Assembly (NCBI GenBank): GCA_903837355.1
Contig: CAILUI010000364.1
Span: forward strand, 1-64,000
Source of the DNA: an uncultured Victivallales bacterium
Lineage (GTDB): Bacteria; Verrucomicrobiota; Lentisphaeria; Oligosphaerales; JAFGRS01
Length of the DNA stretch: 64,000 nucleotides
Direction: 5' to 3'
Part shown: positions 8,601 through 16,728 of the stretch, in pieces
Position numbering within the stretch: the stretch's first letter is position 1
Layout: each line of letters opens with the position of its first letter
The notes under the pieces: generated by a model
Database searches by the model: none
The model's input: the letters and a program-made list of their open reading frames with translations, nothing else
Told to the model about the DNA's origin: nothing
Program-made: the position numbers and the translations under genes

Positions 8601-11600
8601 CGGCGGTTCCGGCGGGGACACTGGCGGCAGCGGGTTGGGCCGGATTGGTGACATCGAGTCGTCCCGACAGGGCGGGCGTGTACGGGCCGCTCGCGGCGCC
8701 GACCGACCAGTTACGGGAGCTGTCCCGCGCGAAGATCGCGTAGTCGTAGCTGCTACCGTTGGTCAGGCCGGTATCGGTGAAGGTCTGGAGGCTGCCGACG
8801 TAGCGGATGGCGCTGGTGCCGATGAGGCTTCCGGCCGTGTAGGTCGTGCCCTCGACGGGCCGGTCCGCGATCGTGGCCGTACCGCGCAGGATGAGGACGT
8901 CGGCGAAATCGGGGGTGGCGGGGTTGGTCCAGTTGAGGGTCACCTGGGCATCGCCGACGGCGACGCTGCCCCAGACGGGGTTGGCGGGCGAGGCGTTGTC
9001 GATGGTGACGGTGGCACTGCCGGTATCGCTATAGGTCTTGGGGTTGGCGCAGACGATGGCGGTGACGGTACCGGTTACGGCGTAGGACGTCCCGGGCGGC
9101 GCCGGCATAGCGGCATGGCTGCGAGGCGTCACCCAGACCTTGTACGCGGTCGTGGTCGTGGTGACGGGAAGGCTGGGGGAGAGCGTGAAGGCGATGGCAT
9201 CGGTGGCGGGATTGGCGACGCTGCCGTAGATGGTGAAGGTGTCGTTGCTGACGATCTCGATGAGACTCAGGCCGGCGGCGGTCCCGGCGGCGAGGGTGAC
9301 GGTGAGGCTGGTAACGGTGTCGGTAGCCGTGGCGGTGGTCAGCGTGAAGGCGTCCAGCGTGGTGACCGGACCGCCGGGGGCCAGGCTGACGTTGGCGGGG
9401 TCGGTACCGTTGCCGACCGTGGTCGTAATCGCCGGCGTGTAGGGGCCGGCGGCGGTCCCCGGGGTCGAGTAGTTGCCGCTGCTGTCCCTAGCGTAAATAC
9501 TGTAGTAGTAGGAGGTTCCATTGGTTAGGAGGGTGTCGGTGCAGGCGCCGAGCGCGCCGACGTAGATGATCGTGCTGGCGCCCAGTGTACCCGGTACGCT
9601 GTAGGTGGTGCCTTCGACGGGCGCATCCGTGATCGCCGAGGTGGCCTGGCGGAGGACGACGACCTGGCTGAAATCAGCATCGGCGGGGTTCGACCAGGTC
9701 AGGGCGACCTGGGTGTTTCCAACGCTGCCGGTGAAGGCGCTCGGGTTGGCTGGCGAGAGGTTGTCGATGGTGACGGTGGCGCTGGTGGTATCGTCGTAAG
9801 TCCGGGCGTTGGTGCTGGTGATGGCGGTGACGGTGCCGGTGACGATGTAGGCGGCGCCGGGTGGCGCCGGCAAGCTCGCCTGCGTCTTCGGCGTGATGCG
9901 GACCCTGTACGGGGTCAGGGTCGTGCTGGCGGTCAGCGCGCTGCTGAGCGTGAACGCGACCGTGTCGGTGGCGGGGTTCGGTGCCGAGCCGAAGACGGTG
10001 CCGCCGGCGTCGTCGGTGATCTCGACCAGGGACAGAGCGGTAGCGCTGCCCGCGGCCAGGCTGACGGTGACGGCGGTCACGGTATCGGTAGCGCTGGTGG
10101 TCTGCAGAGTAAAGGCATCGAGCAGGGTGGCCGCGGCGCCGGGGGCGACGGTGGCGTTGGCGGGGTCGGTGCCGTTACCGACGCTGGTGACACGGGCGGG
10201 GGTGTAGGGCCCAGCGCCGCTGCCGCCGGAGGCGTAGTTACCGTTGCTATCCTTAGCGTAAATACGGTAATAATAGGCGGTTCCATTGGTCAGGAGGGTG
10301 TCGGTGCAGGCGCTGAGCGCGCCGACGTAGATGATCGTGCTGGCGCCCAGCGTCCCCGGCACGCTGTAGGTGGTGCCCTCGACGGGCGTGTCCGTGATCG
10401 CCGAGGCGGCTTTGCGGAGGACGACGACCTGGCTGAAATCGGCAGCGGCGGGGTTGGTCCAGCTCAGGGCGACCTGGGCATCGCCGGCGACGCCGCTGAA
10501 GGCGGTCGCGTTGGCCGGCGAGAGATTGTCGATGGTCACCGTGGCGCTGCTGCTGTCGCTGTAGGTCTTGGTATTGGTGCTGGCGATGGCGGTGACGGTG
10601 CCGGTGACGGTGTAGGTCGAGCCGGTCGGGGCCGGCATGTTGGCATGCGTTCGCGGCGTGATACGGACCCGGTACTGCACGAGTGTAGTCGTCGCCGCAA
10701 GGCTGCTGGTGGCGATCGCGACCGTGTCGGTGGCGGGGTTTGCCACCGTCCCGTAGACGGCGGTGCCGGTGTCGTTGACGACCTCGACCAGGGCCAGTCC
10801 GCCGGCGGTTCCGGCGGCGAGGCTGACGGTGACGCTGGTGACGGTGTCGGTGCCGCCGGAGGTTTGCAGCGTGAAGGCGTCGAGGTCGGTCGCCGCGGCA
10901 CCCGGCGCGAGGCTCGCAGTCGCCGGGTCCGTGCCGTTACCGACGGTGGTGGTGGCGACCGTCTCGGTCACGGTGAAACTCTGATAGCCGGACGGCGTCG
11001 AGCTGGACCCTTGGCCCCAGAGGTAGGCGGGACGCGTACTGGTGCTGTCGAAAAGGTAGGTCACCATGAGACGGTTACCGGCGGCGACCGTGAAGGCGGC
11101 ATTCCCGAAGCTCGCGTTGTTCATGGTCTGCAGTGCAGTGCTCGTGGGACTGCCGGTAAGGGACGCCGTGCCTTTTGCGGCGCCGACCGTCCCGGTGGTG
11201 TCGTTGTACTCGTAGAGCGTTGCCTTCGCGACGATGAGGGTTCCGGAGACCGAGGTGTAGAAGTCGGCATGGGCGGTCGCGTTGGCGGCGATGCCGGTTG
11301 CGGACGCATAGATCGTCGTGTAGGCCCGGAAGTACTCCTGGTTGGTGCTGGTCGAGGTTGCCCCCTGGCGCAGTCGGTAGCGGGTGGTCCCCGTCGGGGC
11401 AGTGGTGCTGGTCATGGCGCGGTTCGTGTTGGCTACCGGTGGGGTGGCAACGGCGATATCAGCGAGTGCGGTCATGGTGGTGGAACCGTTGGCGCCCACG
11501 TTCACCGCCGTCAGGTCGCGGACATAGTAGGTTGTCTGGGCGCTCACCCAGGCCGGTGCGAGCAGCACGGCAGTGAGGGCAACCCATAGCGCTCGTGCCA

Positions 11601-11607
11601 GCCTCAT
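5677..11607 (-). CDS. Giant exported 14-haem c-type cytochrome with FN3-like repeats
   Basis: A protein of 1976 residues with a signal peptide ending WVSAQ; ATG 11607 overlaps the upstream stop as ATGA. Residues about 220-980 are three near-identical beta-sandwich repeats of about 255 residues, each with a VGNGTDPA start and ending in an FN3-like AYYYRIYAKDSNGNY motif, followed by a fourth diverged copy. Haem motifs fall only in the last 700 residues: 13 CXXCH (such as CLDCH, CRACH, CQVCH, CTKCH, CFKCH, CANCH, CYSCH) and one CX3CH (CVNMCH, bases 7216-7233). The layout is a long adhesive stalk with a conductive haem domain at its end, suited to the cell surface or outside it. The extracellular electron-transfer role is inferred from the neighbours. 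Confidence 0.9.
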   Translation of the reverse strand: MRLARALWVALTAVLLAPAWVSAQTTYYVRDLTAVNVGANGSTTMTALADIAVATPPVANTNRAMTSTTAPTGTTRYRLRQGATSTSTNQEYFRAYTTIYASATGIAANATAHADFYTSVSGTLIVAKATLYEYNDTTGTVGAAKGTASLTGSPTSTALQTMNNASFGNAAFTVAAGNRLMVTYLFDSTSTRPAYLWGQGSSSTPSGYQSFTVTETVATTTVGNGTDPATASLAPGAAATDLDAFTLQTSGGTDTVTSVTVSLAAGTAGGLALVEVVNDTGTAVYGTVANPATDTVAIATSSLAATTTLVQYRVRITPRTHANMPAPTGSTYTVTGTVTAIASTNTKTYSDSSSATVTIDNLSPANATAFSGVAGDAQVALSWTNPAAADFSQVVVLRKAASAITDTPVEGTTYSVPGTLGASTIIYVGALSACTDTLLTNGTAYYYRIYAKDSNGNYASGGSGAGPYTPARVTSVGNGTDPANATVAPGAAATLLDAFTLQTTSATDTVTAVTVSLAAGSATALSLVEITDDAGGTVFGSAPNPATDTVAFTLSSALTASTTLTPYRVRITPKTQASLPAPPGAAYIVTGTVTAITSTNARTYDDTTSATVTIDNLSPANPSAFTGSVGNTQVALTWSNPADADFSQVVVLRQATSAITDAPVEGTTYSVPGTLGASTIIYVGALGACTDTLLTNGTSYYYSIYARDSSGNYSTPGTAAGPYTPAITTTVGNGTDPANVSLAPGGPVTTLDAFTLTTATATDTVTSLTVTLAAGTAAGLSLIEIVSNDTFTIYGSVANPATDAIAFTLSPSLPVTTTTTAYKVWVTPRSHAAMPAPPGTSYAVTGTVTAIVCANPKTYSDTGSATVTIDNASPANPVWGSVAVGDAQVTLNWTNPATPDFADVLILRGTATIADRPVEGTTYTAGSLIGTSAIRYVGSLQTFTDTGLTNGSSYDYAIFARDSSRNWSVGAASGPYTPALSGRLDVTNPAQPAAASVPAGTAATTVGRLTLTASLGDVTVTELRFTNTGTAVAETDLQSLQVFNETTGAFLGTAAWNGTQYACTGFPFTIVNGTAVTAILRANVAFGATAGNTFAMRFATGDVAVQSPAVVNSVALCTGNTFTITAGTSEGSTTPNTTAPTVLIVNPTNGATVSLSQTGEIRAQVHVYNPSGLTGLTATLSLNGGTSYTVTLTQNTNYAVGTNAGIYEARLTLTAGAYALRARAANATGETIVSGPVLITANPFGKGDGNLLVRDNSDQLCLDCHAIATHSSQSSGKYGSWSVGCRACHTPHNTTNIYLLRKSITPPAVNGYSPAQTVKFSTTTGDSNSAAVAQASFVNSDGTGPCQVCHTRTVKPGTTTKRWQRGVGAAGNADTHYTSAAGTRPCVDCHNHKNGFVASESSGGATCGSCHAAVLTGMSGAKTSKHTLGSVLGTNDDFLDSGVTWANPLANTAAGARSCVNMCHQDHVHNQPPAGTTHDYNAHQNAATSGARVVTRSGSGVITAGTPARTDFDSAVVSGGLCVSCHTNPVDASRPAVDKTAYAASAHNYVTFSTYGTWNYTLHDGSTFDRNCTKCHWADTTQQTTGLTVGAVHYSDFPALLSGTINPNGTPATFTCNLCHGSATTGTNRSGKDTATDMAKTGGRHPVNSDAKHNLAAELAPASTYNNGVFSGTNRHVNCLDCHSPHAAKSGVHTYSTTATSTRNLATNPLAKVSGVQFNYAGLALFAAPAAANFTWIPASTGATYEYQVCFKCHTSFTFGTTPPNGLSANGTQTTPPETDLAQEFNPANRSGHPVVVGLNSYTGNTAPKALTATVMKAPWTAVGTQTMLCSDCHNTDAASPAAQGPHGSAVPFMLRNFGTGAPLPTAWPNITLTNRATAWCANCHTLANVVHTRSDHSSTPCYSCHIVVPHGGKMSRLIGDNNGTMPTRYAYNNTLTTMRIQSFTKATAAVPYDKPNCQSGTAGCTDHSGAASENW
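8665..10950 (-). repeat. Three tandem ~765-bp repeats inside the 14-haem gene
   Basis: Direct repeats with a period near 765 bp begin (reading the gene) near 10950, 10190 and 9425. Blocks such as 9530-9640 and 10300-10430 look about 90% identical by eye. The high nucleotide identity points to recent duplication or ongoing homogenisation of the FN3-like units, so copy number may vary between strains and may be mis-assembled from short reads. Confidence 0.8.
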
Positions 11608-12656
11608 CGCGAGTCCTCCGTCAGGGAGTTCGAGTCGGCGCCATGTGGGAAGTGACAGCTCAGGCAGCGGACTTGGGCGCCCGCATCGAGGGTGAGATCG
11701 TTGGTCGAGAGTCCGTCGCCGGCGGTGAGCTGGCTGGCGCCGTTGGCATCGCGGATGGCGCCCGGGGCGCGGTCGTAGGAGCGCGAGAGGGTCTCGCCGA
11801 CGGGGTGGCTGAAGAGCTTGGCGCCGTCGCCGCCGGACTCGACGTAAGCGGCGGTCTGGACGCGGCTGGCGTGGCAGTCTTCGCACATGGCGCTGGCGAC
11901 ATTGCTGACGCGCAGGAAGGGGCGCGAGACGTAGAACCGGAAGCGGTCGCCGATCGCGAAGGTGCCCGTGAAGGTGACGGTGACGCCATCGTTGAGGCCG
12001 ACGGCGGTTCCGACGGCACGGCCAGAGGGGTAGCCGGCTTCCCAGGCGGCGGTGGTGCTGTTCCAGCCGAACCAGGAGGCGCCGGCGTCATTGGAGAGGC
12101 GGAAGGAGGTCGTGGTGATGAGGGCGATGAGGTAGTTGCGGGCGTTGGCAGCCGCGGTGGTCGGGTTGACGGTAAGCGTGCCGGTACCGCCGCCGTTCTG
12201 GACCTTGGTGACGGTGGAGACGTGGGTTGAGCCACCGGGGTTGGCGGCGCTGTGCTGATCGTGGCAGGTCGAGCACATGAGTTTGCCGGATTCCAGGCGC
12301 AGGTTCATGGCTGTAAGGGTGGGGGTGTTGGCGCCATAGGTCGCGTTGACGGTGGCGGCATCCCAGCGGTGCGAGGTGCCGCTGGTACCGGGGATGGCCT
12401 GGTCGCTGGACTGCCAGTCCTTGAAACCGCGTGTGGTGGCGGTGGCGTGGCAGCTCCGGCAGAGGTTGGCATTACCGGCGAGGGTGGTCAGGCCGAGCCC
12501 GGGCGCGTGGTGAGTGGTGTGGCACTGGCTGCAGGCGTTGGGGAAGTTCGGGTTGTCGGCGTCGTGGGGGGGATCGGTCGCCCACAACACCCCTGCCGCG
12601 GCGGCAAGGATGGCCATCGCGACGCGGACAAGACGGTGGTGAGGGCTGCGGTTCAT
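11604..12656 (-). CDS. Pentahaem c-type cytochrome, exported
   Basis: A protein of 350 residues with a signal peptide (MAILAAAAGVLWA). Five CXXCH sites: CSQCH and CRSCH near the N-terminus, CSTCH near residue 127, CEDCH near 258 and CLSCH near 333. Between the third and fourth sites is a haem-free beta-rich insert of about 110 residues containing TTTSFRLSNDAGASWFGW, reminiscent of a surface binding domain. The start overlaps the upstream stop (ATGA at 12653-12656), and its own stop overlaps the start of the 14-haem gene. It is therefore made in step with both partners and probably docks to them. Confidence 0.9.
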   Translation of the reverse strand: MNRSPHHRLVRVAMAILAAAAGVLWATDPPHDADNPNFPNACSQCHTTHHAPGLGLTTLAGNANLCRSCHATATTRGFKDWQSSDQAIPGTSGTSHRWDAATVNATYGANTPTLTAMNLRLESGKLMCSTCHDQHSAANPGGSTHVSTVTKVQNGGGTGTLTVNPTTAAANARNYLIALITTTSFRLSNDAGASWFGWNSTTAAWEAGYPSGRAVGTAVGLNDGVTVTFTGTFAIGDRFRFYVSRPFLRVSNVASAMCEDCHASRVQTAAYVESGGDGAKLFSHPVGETLSRSYDRAPGAIRDANGASQLTAGDGLSTNDLTLDAGAQVRCLSCHFPHGADSNSLTEDSR

Positions 12657-15600
12657 GGGCCGCTCCCGATGGCTGCAGCGGGCGCCAGGAGTTCAAAGGC
12701 ACCCGGTTTGACGACCGTGATCTCAAGCTGGTCGAGCGCGGCGTTCAGGACGGCCGCGGCGGGCAGCCAGGCTCCGGCGTCGTGATCGTAGCGGCGGGCC
12801 TGGAGGTCGGTGGGGCTCAAACCGGCGGTCGCGAGGGCGGCGGCATCGAGCGGCACGAGCAGGCGGAGTGGCGCCAGCAGGTGGGCCTGCAGCGGCCCCA
12901 CGAAGAGGCCGCGAGCCAGGGCGCCCGGCTCGGGCGTCGCCGGCCCGGTGGTCACCGCGCCGAGGGCCAGGTTCAGGGGCGCCGCCAGGGCGCCGGCGGG
13001 GACGGTCAGCGTCAGACCATCCAGGGCATCGCCGGGGACCGTCGCCGTCAGTCGGCCCCCCGCCGGGCCGAGTTCGGCGATGACCAGTGGGATATCGACC
13101 ACGTTCACGTCGACCTCGTCGCCCAGGCTCTCGCGCGCTCCGGAGCCGAGGGTCAGGCGGAACCTGAGCGTCGTCCCGGAGCGGGCCGGCGTGACGGTCA
13201 GCGGTGAGGCGTTACCGGCGGAAAGGACAGCATCCCGCGGTCCGCCGATCTGTTCCCAGCGGGGTTCGGAGCCGCGGCGTTCCAGCGGTCCGACGGTGGT
13301 GGGGACGCCGGGCAGCAGCAGGAGGTCCGTCCCAGCAGCGGCAGCCCGGCGCGGGTCAAGGGTGAACTCGATTCGACTCGGTGCACTGCGTACGGCGCCG
13401 TTGTCGACGCGGACCGCGAAGGCGTACCTGGCTTTGGCCGGCGGCTCGAAGGAGGGCGTGGCGGCGCGGGCATCGGTAAGGGTCACGTGGGGGCCCGCCA
13501 GTTGCGTCCAGACGAACCCCGGTGTGGTACCGAGGCCGACGCTGCCCTCGGCGTGGAGGGTGACGCGGTCTTGCCAGCGTCGGGGTGCCGGGCTGAGGGG
13601 GACGGGCGGCGTCCCGGTGGTGGCGCTGGTCAGCGCGACCGGAACGACGCAGCGCGGCGGGTCGTCGACCACTACCGAGACCAGGTCGCGTCCGCCCTCG
13701 ACGTCCAGTTCGAAGGTGTAGGTGCCCGGTTCGATGGGCACGAAATGGGCGGTGGCGCCGGTGTTGGTGAGGGGCACGCGAACCCCCTCGACCTGACGGA
13801 AGACGCCCGCGACGGGGCCGGCGCCACGGCCAGCACTCCAAGAGCCGTTGAGGGTGACGTCCGCGAAGACGACCACGCGTTGGTCATAGCCTGCTTCGGC
13901 CACCGGCAGGGGCGCCGCCGGCGCGGCGGCGAAGACGGTGACGGCGGCCGGAAGGCTGCGGTGGTGGCCGTCGGCGACCGTGAGTTCAAAGCCGTAGACG
14001 CCGGGCAGGGTTGGGGCAAAGGTGGCGACCGCGGCATTGGCTCTGGTGAGGTCGACGGGCTGGCCGCTCACTTGTTGCCAGGCGTAAGTCAAGGGGTCGC
14101 GGTCGAGGTCCAGACTGGCCGTGCCGTCGAGTCGCACGGCGCTGCCCGTGCTGCCGAAGAGGCGGGCGGCCACGGCTGCCACCGGCACGTGGTCACGGGG
14201 GGCATCGACGAGTACCCAGACCGGGCTCGGGGAGCTCTCCTGGGCGGGGTCGTGCACGACGAGGGTAAAGCCGTAGATACCGGCGGCGCGGGGCACAAAG
14301 GCGGCGCGGGGGGTGGTGCTCCCCAGCAGGGCAATGGCGGGGCCCGCGGTCTGTTGCCAGGCATAGGTGAGGGGGTCGCGATTGGCGTCCGTGCTGAAGC
14401 GCCCGTCGAGAACCACGCGTTGGCCGGTAGCGGCGCTGATGGTGGGGCCGGCGTCGGCTGTGGGGGCCAGGTTACGGACCTGGAGGCGCGTCTCGACCGG
14501 AGCGCTCCAGGTCCGGCCGTTGTTGACGCGGAGGCGGAAGACATAGAGGCCAGCCGTGCGCAGTACCAGTTCAGGGGTCGGGGTGTCGGCGCCCGCCAGC
14601 ACCGGCGTCTCGGGCGCGGCGCTCACCGTCCATTCGTAGGCGAGACTGCGCCCGCGCCCGTCGCGCGAACGGCTACCGTCGAGGGTTACGAGCGTGGGGT
14701 CGGTGACGCGGTCCGGGCCGACGACGGCCAGGGGGGGGGCGTCGTTGGGGTCGAGCGGGTCGCCGCCGGCGAGGATCTCGTCAATATCCGCGACTCCGTC
14801 GCCATCGCTGTCGGCTTTGCGGGGGTCGGTACCGAAGACGAACTCCTCGAGGTTGGTGAGCCCATCCTGATCGGCGTCAGCAAAGGCATCGGCAGGGTCG
14901 AAGGGATCGCGGCCGTGGGCGGTCTCCCAGGCGTCCGGCATGCCATCCATATCGGTATCGCCGGAACGGCTGGGTGTGGTGGCGGCGGCGGTGCGGAAGA
15001 CCTCGAGGCGGGCATTGTCGGCATTGCCGACCAGGACTCTGCCGAAGCTGTCCGTGGCGATTCCCAGGGGGAGGCGGAGTTCGCCGGGAGCGGTGCCGTT
15101 ACTGCCGAGGCGCGTGCTGAAGCTGCCATCGGTGGCGAACACCGAGACCGCGGACTGGAAGGTGTCGACGACACAGAGTTTACCGTCGCGGGTGAGGGCC
15201 ACCCCGCCCAGGCGCGTCAGTTCACCGCGGCCACTTCCGAAACGGCCGATGGTGAAGGGGCTGACGTTCGCGCCGGTGGTGCTGAAGACGCGGACTTGGT
15301 TGGTCTGGGCGTCGCCCACGTAGAGGCGTGCGGCGGCGGCGTCGACGGCGACGCTGACCGGCAGCCCGCAGGGGATCGTCAGGACGGGCTGACGGGTGTC
15401 GGTCGCGAAGACCCGTACCGCGCCGGCGTCGCTGTCGGCCACGTAGATGCGGTCCCCGGCGATGGCGAGGTCGCGGGGCGCGACAAACTCGCCATCACCC
15501 CGCCCCAGCGGCAGGCGTTCGCCCGGCAGGGTATAGGCATCGACGCGGCCATGCTCGATGTCCCCCGCGTAGACCGTGCCCGTGGGGCCGATGGCGATCC

Positions 15601-16552
15601 CAGACGGGGTTCCAGCGACGGGGATCTCGCGGAGCGCACCGCCCAGTGCCGTGAAGACCCGGATGGCGCGCGCCCGTGGGTCGGCGACGAAGACGTTGCC
15701 GGCGGGGTCGAGCGCCAGGCGTTCGGGGTAGAGTCCGAGGCCCGCGCAGAGGGGTGCCCCGGCCGTGGCCCAGATGGCCTCGATCAGGACGGCCGCGGCG
15801 CCCTGTTGGCCGGTGGCGTTGGCGACCGAGACCCGAACCTCATAGGTGCCCGGCTGGGTGGGTGCCAGCCAGGCCGTGACCGGCGCGGCGCTCGGGCCGA
15901 GGGCGGAAAGGGACCCTGCCGACGCGGTCCAGGTATAGGTGAGGGCACCGCCGGCGGGGTCGGAGGCCTGCACGTCGAGGCGGGCCACGTCGCCGACAAA
16001 GAGACGCGGCGGCGTGACCCGTAGGGCCTCAATCAGCGGTGACGGTCCCGAGGGCACGGCGAGGCTGATCTCGAGGCTGGCGGGGAGGCTCTCCGCCGAA
16101 GGCGCGTTGAAAAGCCCGCCGTTGTCCCAGGCGCTGCAGGTCACGGTGTAAGTCCCCGCAGTGTCCGCCGTCCAGGTCGCCTGCACCACGGCCGGCGAGC
16201 CCGGACTGGCCACCGGCACGACGAGCGCAGCCGTGCCGTTCGTGAAGCGGCCACCGGTTGCCGTGAAGGCGAAGCGGACGACGCTGCCGTCGTCGGTGGC
16301 GGTGGCCAGGAAGGTGACAACGCTGCCCACGGATGCGGGGTTCGCGGAGGCGCTGAGGTCGATGACGACCGGGCGGGCGTTGCCCATGCCGAAACCCGCC
16401 GCCGGGGGGACGCCGATGGCGCCCGCCAGCAGGGCCACGGCGATGAGCAGTAAGGGCGAACTCTTGCCCAAGGGCCTGGGCAGCAGTCCAGGTCGCGGTG
16501 CAGCGCCGCGCTGGAACGGGCGCCATGGAGGCGCCACTCCGAGCCTTCGCAT
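12653..16552 (-). CDS. Large surface protein with NHL propeller, calcium-binding type-3 repeats and PKD-like domains
   Basis: A protein of 1299 residues, first gene of the PKD - 5-haem - 14-haem unit. An Arg-rich head is followed by a signal-like segment (LLLIAVALLAGAIGVPPAAG). Domains in order are: two Ig/PKD-like domains (about 60-255), an NHL/six-bladed propeller (about 265-515), Asp-rich calcium repeats of the thrombospondin type-3/dockerin kind (DTDMDGMPD, DADQDGLTN, DSDGDGVAD; about 530-600), a chain of PKD/K319-like domains (LTYAWQQ..GP, about 600-1050), and a C-terminal ZU5-like segment near AELGPAGGRL. It contains no CXXCH. A scaffold or adhesion role for the cytochromes is inferred from the operon. 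Confidence 0.85.
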   Translation of the reverse strand: MRRLGVAPPWRPFQRGAAPRPGLLPRPLGKSSPLLLIAVALLAGAIGVPPAAGFGMGNARPVVIDLSASANPASVGSVVTFLATATDDGSVVRFAFTATGGRFTNGTAALVVPVASPGSPAVVQATWTADTAGTYTVTCSAWDNGGLFNAPSAESLPASLEISLAVPSGPSPLIEALRVTPPRLFVGDVARLDVQASDPAGGALTYTWTASAGSLSALGPSAAPVTAWLAPTQPGTYEVRVSVANATGQQGAAAVLIEAIWATAGAPLCAGLGLYPERLALDPAGNVFVADPRARAIRVFTALGGALREIPVAGTPSGIAIGPTGTVYAGDIEHGRVDAYTLPGERLPLGRGDGEFVAPRDLAIAGDRIYVADSDAGAVRVFATDTRQPVLTIPCGLPVSVAVDAAAARLYVGDAQTNQVRVFSTTGANVSPFTIGRFGSGRGELTRLGGVALTRDGKLCVVDTFQSAVSVFATDGSFSTRLGSNGTAPGELRLPLGIATDSFGRVLVGNADNARLEVFRTAAATTPSRSGDTDMDGMPDAWETAHGRDPFDPADAFADADQDGLTNLEEFVFGTDPRKADSDGDGVADIDEILAGGDPLDPNDAPPLAVVGPDRVTDPTLVTLDGSRSRDGRGRSLAYEWTVSAAPETPVLAGADTPTPELVLRTAGLYVFRLRVNNGRTWSAPVETRLQVRNLAPTADAGPTISAATGQRVVLDGRFSTDANRDPLTYAWQQTAGPAIALLGSTTPRAAFVPRAAGIYGFTLVVHDPAQESSPSPVWVLVDAPRDHVPVAAVAARLFGSTGSAVRLDGTASLDLDRDPLTYAWQQVSGQPVDLTRANAAVATFAPTLPGVYGFELTVADGHHRSLPAAVTVFAAAPAAPLPVAEAGYDQRVVVFADVTLNGSWSAGRGAGPVAGVFRQVEGVRVPLTNTGATAHFVPIEPGTYTFELDVEGGRDLVSVVVDDPPRCVVPVALTSATTGTPPVPLSPAPRRWQDRVTLHAEGSVGLGTTPGFVWTQLAGPHVTLTDARAATPSFEPPAKARYAFAVRVDNGAVRSAPSRIEFTLDPRRAAAAGTDLLLLPGVPTTVGPLERRGSEPRWEQIGGPRDAVLSAGNASPLTVTPARSGTTLRFRLTLGSGARESLGDEVDVNVVDIPLVIAELGPAGGRLTATVPGDALDGLTLTVPAGALAAPLNLALGAVTTGPATPEPGALARGLFVGPLQAHLLAPLRLLVPLDAAALATAGLSPTDLQARRYDHDAGAWLPAAAVLNAALDQLEITVVKPGAFELLAPAAAIGSGP

Positions 16553-16640
16553 CCTGTCCTCCTGACCGTTGCCGCCAGCCGACGCCTGTCCGTCCGCAAG
16601 GCCCGGTCAGCGGGCGCGGCGGTTAATAGGATACATAAAA

Positions 16641-16669
16641 AGGATACTTCAGAATAACCAGAAAACCAA
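16641..16669 (-). promoter_or_regulatory. Candidate sigma-70-type promoter for the PKD - 5-haem - 14-haem unit
   Basis: On the minus strand TTGGTT (16669-16664) and TATCCT (16646-16641) are 17 bases apart in a locally AT-rich stretch (16625-16685) that stands out from the GC-rich surroundings. It would give a leader of about 80 bases to ATG 16552. Only the spacing and composition support it. Confidence 0.4.
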
Positions 16670-16728
16670 TAACAAAACGTGGGAACTGTCGATATGGGTG
16701 GTCGGCAAGGGGCCGTCGTTGTCGGTGT

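Noticed and set aside
11608-11886. N-terminal extension of the 14-haem protein
   Set aside because: The extension lies within the upstream pentahaem gene and the signal peptide begins at ATG 11607 with an ATGA overlap.
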